Positions 14,126-19,607 of a stretch of 19,607 bases of DNA are shown here, piece after piece; position 1 is the first letter of the stretch; each line of letters starts with the position of its first letter. The notes beneath the pieces are model-generated. The model had not been told where the DNA came from. It saw nothing but the letters and a program-made list of their open reading frames with translations, and ran no database searches. Source of the stretch: Pseudomonadota bacterium. GTDB lineage: Bacteria > Pseudomonadota > Alphaproteobacteria > Rhodospirillales > Rhodospirillaceae. Location: assembly GCA_023396465.1 (NCBI GenBank), contig JAEWWF010000176.1, positions 1 through 19,607 of the forward strand. The letters are read 5' to 3'. A program made the position numbers and the translations under genes.

Positions 14126-14153
14126 TGGACAGCACCGGGCAGGCGTGTACGGT
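14126..14153 (+). promoter_or_regulatory. possible promoter of the GMC oxidoreductase pair
   Basis: -35 TGGACA (14126-14131, 5 of 6 consensus bases), 16-base spacer, TACGGT (14148-14153, weak). The leader would be about 47 bases and would include the GGAG ribosome site at 14198-14201. Confidence 0.35.
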
Positions 14154-14206
14154 TTCCAGGCGACGGCGCGGCAGGGCGCCGGGCCTCAGGAACCTTCGGA
14201 GACGCC

Positions 14207-15772
14207 ATGATCATCACCGCGGAAGGCATCGACCCAGGGTCGGAGCTGGCAGGAGACGTGTGCATCGTCGGGGCCGGTGCCGCCGGCATTACCCTGGCGC
14301 GCGAGATGGCCGCCGGGGGCGCCAAGGTGATCCTGCTGGAGGCCGGCGAGGAGGAGTTCACCGACGAGTCGCAGGATGTCTACGACGGCGAGTCGCTGGG
14401 CTATGCCCCGATCTATTCCTCCCGCCTGCGCTATTTCGGCGGCACCACCAACCATTGGTCCGGCTACTGCCGGCCCTACAACCGCATCGACTTCGAGGCG
14501 CGGGACTGGATTCCCCGCAGCGGCTGGCCGCTCCCCTACGACACCCTGCTCGGCTACCTTGAGAAGGCGCGGCCGTTGGTGGAGATCACCGACCGCGGCT
14601 TTCTCGCCGAGGAGTGGGTGGATGCCGTCGGCGGTACCCTGTTCCCGCTGCCCGACACCTTCGTGCAGAGCGTGTCGCAATTGAGCCCGCCGACCCGGTT
14701 CGCCGAGCGCTATCGCGGCGACCTGGAAGCCTCCGACGCCATCACCTGCGTGCTGCGCGCCAGCGTGGTCGATCTGGAGCCGGCCGGCGACGGGGGGCGG
14801 AAACTCGCCCGTGTCACCGTGCAGCGTTACGATGACGAGACCTTCACGGCCACCGCCCGCTTTTTCGTCCTGGCTCTCGGCGGGGTGGAAAACGCCCGTC
14901 TGCTGCTGGCCGCGCGGGCGGTGAAGGATCGGGCGCTCGGCACCGCGCCGGACCTCATCGGCCGATTCTTCATGGATCATGTGGGGGCCGACGTCGGCGT
15001 TCTCGCCATGCCGATGGCGGCGGCGGAGGCCTCGGTCTACCTGCCGTGGAAGGGCCGCCAACTGGGCGACACGGTGGTGGTGCCGGCCATCGAGACCTCC
15101 GACGGGTTCCAGCGCCAGCACAAGCTGACCAACGTCAATTTCACCCTCATCCCCGGCCAGAGCTACGGTGTCCGTGCCTTTCGCCGCATCGCCGGTGACC
15201 TGGAGCGGTTCGAGTGGCCCCGGACGCTGGACCGCGACATCGTCGGCATGTTCTCCAACTTCGATGACGTGCTGTCCCATGCCGGCGAGAAGCTGGGCAT
15301 GAGCGACGCCACCATGCACTTCTACGTGCGGGCCATCGCCGAGAGCACGCCGAACCCCGACTCGCGGGTCACCCTCGACGGCGCCACCGACCGGTTCGGT
15401 CTGCCGCGGGCACGCCTCAGTTTCCAGGCCAACGCCATCGACCTGCACAGCGTCGATGTCTCTCTGACGGCACTGGCGCGGGCGCTGGGCGAGGCCGGGC
15501 TCGGCCGCGTGAAGACGGACTTCGATCCCGGCGGCGGGTGGAGCGACAGCGTTGAGTGGGGCTATCACCACTGCGGCACCACCCGCATGAGCGCCGTGCC
15601 GGAAGACGGCGTGGTCGATGCCGACCTGCGGCTGCACGGCATGGAGAACCTCTATGTCGTCGGCAGTTCGGTATTCCCGACCATCGGCGCCACCACCCCG
15701 ACATGGCCCATCGCCGCCCTGTCGCTGCGGCTGGCCGATCACCTGCGGGAAAGGATGAGCAATGACTCGTGA
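14207..15772 (+). CDS. GMC-family FAD oxidoreductase
   Basis: 521-residue flavoprotein of the glucose-methanol-choline family, expected to oxidise an alcohol or sugar hydroxyl; the substrate is not known. The FAD motif VGAGAAG begins at 21, with LLEAGEEEF after it. RYFGGTTNHWSG (near 77-88) is the flavin segment, FFVLALGGVENARLLL the typical second FAD element, and the C-terminal part has HHCGTTRM (454-461, catalytic His) and NLYVVGSSVFPT. The N-P-T motif that usually carries the second catalytic residue reads T-P-T, Thr497. It has no signal peptide of its own. GGAG 5 bases before the ATG fixes the start at 14207. The stop overlaps the next gene by 11 bases, so the two are coupled and probably form a complex. 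Confidence 0.92.
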   Translation: MIITAEGIDPGSELAGDVCIVGAGAAGITLAREMAAGGAKVILLEAGEEEFTDESQDVYDGESLGYAPIYSSRLRYFGGTTNHWSGYCRPYNRIDFEARDWIPRSGWPLPYDTLLGYLEKARPLVEITDRGFLAEEWVDAVGGTLFPLPDTFVQSVSQLSPPTRFAERYRGDLEASDAITCVLRASVVDLEPAGDGGRKLARVTVQRYDDETFTATARFFVLALGGVENARLLLAARAVKDRALGTAPDLIGRFFMDHVGADVGVLAMPMAAAEASVYLPWKGRQLGDTVVVPAIETSDGFQRQHKLTNVNFTLIPGQSYGVRAFRRIAGDLERFEWPRTLDRDIVGMFSNFDDVLSHAGEKLGMSDATMHFYVRAIAESTPNPDSRVTLDGATDRFGLPRARLSFQANAIDLHSVDVSLTALARALGEAGLGRVKTDFDPGGGWSDSVEWGYHHCGTTRMSAVPEDGVVDADLRLHGMENLYVVGSSVFPTIGATTPTWPIAALSLRLADHLRERMSNDS

Positions 15773-16160
15773 CATCCTGACGGCGGCGGAGGCTTTGTCG
15801 CGCCGGACCTTGCTCGCCACCGCCGGGGGTCTTGGCGCGCTGGCGGTGACGGCCACTCCGGCCGCCGCGTTGCCGTCGGCGGGGGCGGAAGACCGCTTGC
15901 GCCGTCTGTGCCGCACCCTGGCCGGCGACCGCTCCGCCGCCCGTGCCGTTCCCTGGCCGTCGGCGGCGGCCGAGGCCCTGTGCTGCGAGGCGACCGGACT
16001 GTCCCTCGCCGCCCTGGCGACGGTGTCCGATGCCGAGGTGCTGGCCGCCATCGCCCGCCGCAGCCGTCAGGCGTTTCGGGCGGGGGAGGTGACGCGGGTG
16101 GGGGGGTGGGTGCTGTCCCGTCCGGAGGTGGCCGTATACCAGCTGGCGGCGGGGGCGTGA
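15762..16160 (+). CDS. small Tat-signal protein, candidate partner of the GMC oxidoreductase
   Basis: 132 residues. The N-terminus is a twin-arginine signal: SRRTLL at 13-18, a hydrophobic Ala/Gly/Leu stretch to about 31, and cleavage near AAA-LP (36/37). The mature part is about 96 residues, helical and Ala-rich, with an RLCRTLAG segment, an adjacent cysteine pair (ALCCEATG) and a C-terminal EVAVYQLAAGA. I do not recognise a named family, but the layout resembles the small subunits of membrane-bound fructose/gluconate-type dehydrogenases, which carry the signal for the folded flavoprotein. AGGA lies 6 bases before the ATG, inside the end of the GMC gene, and the 11-base overlap shows coupling. 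It ends 11 bases from the convergent DUF3422 gene. Confidence 0.8.
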   Translation: MTRDILTAAEALSRRTLLATAGGLGALAVTATPAAALPSAGAEDRLRRLCRTLAGDRSAARAVPWPSAAAEALCCEATGLSLAALATVSDAEVLAAIARRSRQAFRAGEVTRVGGWVLSRPEVAVYQLAAGA

Positions 16161-16171
16161 GGCCGCCGTCG

Positions 16172-17467
16172 TCAGTCGCCGTGCTTGACCACCGCCCGGC
16201 GCAGGCGGCGGACGCCGATGAACACCAGCGCCAGCACCAGCGGCATCGCGCCCAGGACCGCCACTTCCGGCTTCACCGGCGACAGGCCGGCTTCCTTCAG
16301 GCCCTTGGCGATATAGCCGACGAGCCCGAGCACGTAGTAACTGATGGCCACCACCGACAGGCCCTCCACCGTCTCCTGGAGGCGCAACTGGAGTTCGGCG
16401 CGGGTGTTCATGCTGCGCAGCAGATCGCGGTTGTTCTCGTTCAGCCCGATGTCGACGCGGGTGCGCAGCATGTCGCCGGCCCGCGTCAGGCGCCTGGACA
16501 GGGCTTCCATGCGGGCGCCGACGTAATCGCAGGTACGCATGGCCGGCGCCAGACGGCGGGCGAGGAACTCGGCGATGGTCTGCAAGCCCTCGATGCGGTC
16601 CTCGCGCAGGTCGTCCACCGCCCGCTGGACGATGGCGTAATAGGCGCGTGAGGCCGACAGGCGGTAGCTGAGGCCCGACAGCAGCCGCTCGTTCTCCGCC
16701 GCCAGGGCGGTCAGGCGCGACAGCAGGCGGCGATCGCGGCCGGCGTCGCCGTCGTCTTCCGCCAGATGGGCCATGGCGGCGCTGACGCCCTGCTCGATGA
16801 CCGTCAGGCGCGGCGCCGTCTCGCGGGCCGGCGGCAGGGCCAGCAGCGCCATCAGGCGGTAGGTCTCCAACTCCAGAACCCGTTGCAGGGTGCGGCCGGC
16901 GAGGCCCGGCGTCATGCCGTCGCCGACCACCAGGGCGCGGCCGAAACCGTCGGCGGCGAGCAGGAAATCGGTGAACACCGCCCCGGCGCCGCCGCCCACC
17001 CGGCTGCCGACGATGCGGCCGCCGAACAGCGGCGCCACCTGCTCGGCGCCGCGCGGGGCGGGGTCGAGCACCACATGCAACCCGACCAGCAGTTTGCCCG
17101 GCAACTGCGTCAGCCAGTCTTCCGGCACCCGCGCCAGGGCGGGCGCGGCAAAGGGATCGGCGGCATCGGTGGACAGGCCGGGAACCAGGAAGGTCCAGGT
17201 GGAAAACTCCGTGTGCCGTTCCCACCGCAGGCGGAAGGGGCCAAGGTCGACGGTCAGATAGACCGTCTCAGGCCCCGGTCCGGCGCGGCCGAAGCGGCGC
17301 AGCAACTCGCCGATCAGCGCCGTCTCGGTGCCCGGTGGCAACTCGCCCGTCACCAGCGCCAGGTGGGAGACGCGCCAGGCGCCGTCCAGTGGTTCATAAG
17401 GACGGGCGTGGACCTCGCCAGCGACGGTGAGGCGCAAGGGGTGCTGGGTCAGCGGCGGCAAGGACAC
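16172..17467 (-). CDS. DUF3422-family membrane protein
   Basis: 431 residues. The family start is clear: HPLRLTVAGEVHARPYEPL, then SHLALVTGE. The middle is an alpha/beta domain followed by long helices, and the end has two hydrophobic segments at about 370-388 (SVVAISYYVLGLVGYIAKG) and 404-419, with a short loop between and a basic tail. So a large cytoplasmic domain is anchored by a C-terminal hairpin of two membrane helices. No function is established for this family. The start is GTG at 17467, with GGAAGG about 12 bases upstream; no better start precedes the conserved HPLR segment. It converges with the small Tat gene (11-base gap) and is divergent from tldD. Confidence 0.88.
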   Translation of the reverse strand: MSLPPLTQHPLRLTVAGEVHARPYEPLDGAWRVSHLALVTGELPPGTETALIGELLRRFGRAGPGPETVYLTVDLGPFRLRWERHTEFSTWTFLVPGLSTDAADPFAAPALARVPEDWLTQLPGKLLVGLHVVLDPAPRGAEQVAPLFGGRIVGSRVGGGAGAVFTDFLLAADGFGRALVVGDGMTPGLAGRTLQRVLELETYRLMALLALPPARETAPRLTVIEQGVSAAMAHLAEDDGDAGRDRRLLSRLTALAAENERLLSGLSYRLSASRAYYAIVQRAVDDLREDRIEGLQTIAEFLARRLAPAMRTCDYVGARMEALSRRLTRAGDMLRTRVDIGLNENNRDLLRSMNTRAELQLRLQETVEGLSVVAISYYVLGLVGYIAKGLKEAGLSPVKPEVAVLGAMPLVLALVFIGVRRLRRAVVKHGD

Positions 17468-17493
17468 GGCGGTTTCACACCTTCCGGCAGGGG

Positions 17494-17528
17494 TTCCCCA
17501 TGTTTATCCGCTTCTTTCCCGTGGGGAA
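17494..17528. repeat. inverted repeat upstream of the DUF3422 gene
   Basis: TTCCCCA (17494-17500) and TGGGGAA (17522-17528) are perfect 7-base inverted arms, 21 bases apart. They lie 27-61 bases before the DUF3422 start, in the 192-base gap shared with tldD. A regulator site or chance. Confidence 0.35.
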
Positions 17529-17601
17529 ACTGCCCGCTTGGGTGGTGACAGGGTCCGCCGGCCGCCCCACATGAGGCGGACTAGGCACGCCACTTCCCCG
17601 T

Positions 17602-17629
17602 TTGCGCCGTCGCCGTCGGCGGGTATCGT
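17602..17629 (+). promoter_or_regulatory. predicted promoter of tldD
   Basis: -35 TTGCGC (17602-17607), 16-base spacer, -10 TATCGT (17624-17629). Transcription would start near 17636, and the leader includes GGAG at 17650-17653, 6 bases before the ATG. Confidence 0.45.
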
Positions 17630-17659
17630 GGCACCCCTTTCCGTCCGTTGGAGTGCGTC

Positions 17660-19093
17660 ATGGCCGATATCGCCGTCACCGAGGATCTGTTCTTCACCCG
17701 CGCCGGCCTCGACCGCGACCGCACCCTGTCGACGGTGCGCGAGGCGCTGGAGGGCTGCGACGACGGCGAGCTGTTCCTGGAATACCGCCAGTCGGAAAGC
17801 ATCAGCTTCGACGACGGCCGGGTGAAATCGGCCAGCTTCGACACCCAGCAGGGCTTCGGCCTGCGCGCCGTCGCTGGCGAGGCGACCGGCTACGCCCACG
17901 CCAGCCTGCTCGACAACGACGCCGTGGCGCGCGCCGCCGACACGGTGAAGGCGGTACGCCGGGGCGCCGGCGGCACCCTGGCGGAGCCGCCGGGCGGCAC
18001 CAACACCAGCCTCTACACCGATGCCAACCCGCTGCCGCTGGTGCCGTTCGAGGAAAAGGTGCGGGTGCTGGCGGAAATGGACGCCTACGCCCGCGGCAAG
18101 GACCCGCGCGTGGTGCAGGTGATGGCGTCGCTCACCGGGTCGTGGCAGGCGGTTCACATCGTCCGCGCCGACGGCGTCATGGCCGCCGACATCCGCCCGC
18201 TGGTGCGGCTGAACGTCTCGGTCATGGTCAGCCAGGGCGACCGCATGGAGACCGGCAGCCACGGCATGGGCGGGCGCGTCACCTACGACGGTCTGGTCGC
18301 CGAGGACGCCTGGAAGGCGGCGGTGGACGAGGCTCTGCGCCAGGCGCTGGTGAACCTGGACTCCATCGACGCCCCCGCCGGCGAGATGACCGTGGTGCTC
18401 GGCGCCGGCTGGCCCGGCATCCTGCTGCACGAAGCGGTAGGCCACGGCCTGGAAGGCGACTTCAACCGCAAGAAGACCTCCGCCTTCTCCGACAAGATGG
18501 GTCAGCGGGTGGCCGCCCCCGGCGTCACCGTGGTCGACGACGGCACCCTGCCGGACCGCCGCGGCTCGCTGACCATCGACGACGAAGGCACGCCGTCCGG
18601 CCGCACGGTGCTGATCGAGGACGGCATCCTGAAGGGCTACATCTTCGACCGCATGAACGCCCGCCTGATGGGCGCCAAGCCGACCGGCAACGGCCGCCGC
18701 CAGTCCTATGCCCACAGCCCGCTGCCGCGCATGACCAACACCTACATGGAAGGCGGCGACGCCAACCCGGCCGACATCATCGCGTCGGTGAAGAAGGGCC
18801 TCTATGCCGTCAACTTCGGCGGCGGGCAGGTGGACATCGTGTCGGGCAAGTTCGTGTTCTCCGCCTCGGAAGCCTACCTGATCGAGAACGGCCGCATCGG
18901 CGCCCCGGTGAAGGGCGCCACCCTCATCGGCAACGGGCCGGACGTGCTGACCAAGGTGAAGGCCATCGGCAACGACATGGGCCTCGACCCCGGCATCGGC
19001 ACCTGCGGCAAGGACGGCCAGGGCGTGCCCTGCGGCGTCGGCCAGCCGACCCTGCTGGTCGAGCCGCTGACGGTGGGCGGGACGTCGGTTTAA
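17660..19093 (+). CDS. tldD: metalloprotease TldD
   Basis: 477-residue zinc protease subunit that works with TldE/PmbA as a heterodimer and degrades unfolded peptides. Known roles are microcin/RiPP maturation and CcdA antitoxin turnover. The metal motif HEAVGHGLEGD begins at 257 (His257, His262), and the C-terminal GIGTCGKDGQGVPCGVGQPT supplies the cysteine ligand. EYRQSESISFDDGRVKSAS (41-59) and NARLMGAKPTGNGRRQSY are typical for TldD. Length is normal for the family. The start at 17660 has GGAG 6 bases upstream. The TldE/PmbA partner and any peptide precursor are not in this window, so it is likely the housekeeping copy. Downstream are a tandem repeat and a convergent LysR gene. Confidence 0.95.
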   Translation: MADIAVTEDLFFTRAGLDRDRTLSTVREALEGCDDGELFLEYRQSESISFDDGRVKSASFDTQQGFGLRAVAGEATGYAHASLLDNDAVARAADTVKAVRRGAGGTLAEPPGGTNTSLYTDANPLPLVPFEEKVRVLAEMDAYARGKDPRVVQVMASLTGSWQAVHIVRADGVMAADIRPLVRLNVSVMVSQGDRMETGSHGMGGRVTYDGLVAEDAWKAAVDEALRQALVNLDSIDAPAGEMTVVLGAGWPGILLHEAVGHGLEGDFNRKKTSAFSDKMGQRVAAPGVTVVDDGTLPDRRGSLTIDDEGTPSGRTVLIEDGILKGYIFDRMNARLMGAKPTGNGRRQSYAHSPLPRMTNTYMEGGDANPADIIASVKKGLYAVNFGGGQVDIVSGKFVFSASEAYLIENGRIGAPVKGATLIGNGPDVLTKVKAIGNDMGLDPGIGTCGKDGQGVPCGVGQPTLLVEPLTVGGTSV

Positions 19094-19281
19094 GAGCCCT
19101 CGCCGGGCGCGGGCGTCCCGCCCGCTTGGCCGCTCGCTCAATGCTCGCCTGGGGGCCCGGCTTCCCCCGTGGGGGCGGGGGCGTGATGTCCGTGTGAGCC
19201 CTCGCCGGGCGCGGGCGTCCCGCCCGCTTGGCCGCTCGCTCAATGCTCGCTTGGGAGCCTGGTTTCCCCGTCAGTGCGGGG
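19094..19281. repeat. tandem direct repeat, two units of about 87 bases, period 102
   Basis: Unit 1 is 19094-19180 and unit 2 is 19196-19281. The first 55 bases are identical (19094-19148 and 19196-19250); the rest is about three-quarters alike. Each unit has a first stem GCGGGCG/CGCCCGC (19109-19115/19119-19125 and 19211-19217/19221-19227) and a second C-run/G-run stem. In the second stem the bases differ between units but pairing is kept. It fills the gap between the convergent tldD and LysR genes and may end transcription from both sides. Confidence 0.85.
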
Positions 19282-19283
19282 CT

Positions 19284-19607
19284 TCATTCCCCCAGCACCA
19301 ACGCCGTCAGGGCCTGCGCGGCGCGGCTCTGGTGGCGGTCGCGGTGGCGCAGCAGGTGGAAGGCGCGGTCGGGCAGCGCTGGGCCGACGGCGCACAGCAG
19401 CCCCGCCTCCAGCGCCCCCGCCGCCACCGAGGCTGACAGAGCGGTGGCGCCGGCGCCGGCTTCCACCGCCGCCCGCACCGACTCGTTGGACGGCAGTTCC
19501 AGCGCCACCGTCAGGGCGGCGGGATCGAGGCCGAAGCCGGCCAGCGCCCGCTCGAACTCCGACCGGGTGCCGGAGCCGGGCTCGCGCAGCACCCACGATG
19601 TTTGCGG
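19284..19607 (-). CDS. LysR-family transcriptional regulator, C-terminal part
   Basis: The visible 107 residues are the end of a LysR effector-binding domain; the gene starts beyond the right edge. The reading frame opens at the edge with PQTSWVLREPGSGTRSEFE, where LREPGSGTR is a LysR signature at the hinge/effector cleft. It goes on with LELPSNESVRAAVEAGAGATALSA and ends in a helix with a short tail. The DNA-binding half is not seen, so the target and ligand cannot be given; the REPGSGTR form is common in CbbR-, CysB- and YeiE-like members. An internal GTG at 19592 is not the start. The gene is convergent with tldD across the tandem repeat, 2 bases from its end. Confidence 0.88.
   Translation of the reverse strand, partial: PQTSWVLREPGSGTRSEFERALAGFGLDPAALTVALELPSNESVRAAVEAGAGATALSASVAAGALEAGLLCAVGPALPDRAFHLLRHRDRHQSRAAQALTALVLGE

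Noticed and set aside
12337..14361. 674-residue minus-strand frame across the HugZ-type gene and cobA
   Set aside because: Shadow of two motif-complete genes, low complexity, no ribosome site seen.
14186..17225. Two open frames of more than 600 residues on the minus strand (14186-16051 and 15417-17225)
   Set aside because: The first is antisense to the GMC gene and the small Tat gene. The second runs antisense over the end of these genes and then through the DUF3422 gene in another frame. Both have Arg/Pro- or His/Gly-rich composition and no recognisable motif.
17660..19093. tldD as part of a RiPP or microcin cluster
   Set aside because: There is no precursor peptide, TldE/PmbA partner, modifying enzyme or exporter nearby; it looks like the housekeeping gene.
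17504..19243. 579-residue minus-strand frame with a repeated SERPSGRDARARRG peptide
   Set aside because: It is antisense to tldD, and the repeated peptide is only a translation of the tandem DNA repeat at 19094-19281.

Overview
The window is about 19.6 kb of GC-rich chromosomal DNA. The protein types and gene orders suggest an alphaproteobacterium, most likely of the Rhodospirillales. The main clue is the block of ubiK, lgt, a MidA/NDUFAF7-type methyltransferase and pgeF. The strong third-position GC bias and the argB next to a pyrimidine 5'-nucleotidase fit this. I cannot name a genus. I see no phage, IS, CRISPR, tRNA or rRNA. Nearly every base is in 20 complete genes and one partial gene, and no gene-free stretch exceeds 300 bases.

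Left part (1-6400). A five-gene minus-strand operon runs hldD, lgt, midA-like, pgeF, lipoprotein. It has two 4-base ATGA overlaps and gaps of 18 and 20 bases, and a good promoter at 4771-4799. It links LPS heptose synthesis, lipoprotein maturation and peptidoglycan quality control with a Complex I assembly-type methyltransferase. The ubiquinone accessory factor ubiK is divergent, with its promoter almost back to back. A YbjN-family gene and a 76-residue conserved-looking hypothetical gene follow, converging on a GC-rich hairpin.

Middle (6400-11100). A type II NADH dehydrogenase and a rhodanese-domain protein lie on the minus strand. An FtrA-type AraC regulator is divergent from the rhodanese gene. 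The regulator ends in a 17-base convergent overlap with a HAD pyrimidine 5'-nucleotidase, which lies behind argB. Three hairpins fill the argB-nucleotidase gap.

Copper and tetrapyrrole part (11200-14040). A DUF2946 protein and a PCu(A)C periplasmic copper chaperone form a small copper module. Divergent from it are a HugZ-type split-barrel/DUF2470 protein and uroporphyrinogen-III C-methyltransferase.

Right part (14200-19607). A GMC flavoprotein is translationally coupled to a small Tat-signal protein, a possible exported dehydrogenase pair. A DUF3422 membrane protein and tldD are divergent. A tandem pair of hairpin-rich repeats of about 87 bases separates tldD from the 3' part of a LysR regulator that runs off the right edge.

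No spectacular new system is evident. The best leads are the GMC/Tat pair with an altered active-site motif, the rhodanese-FtrA-NDH-2 locus, the duplicated-domain lipoprotein, the DUF3422 architecture and the tandem repeat.
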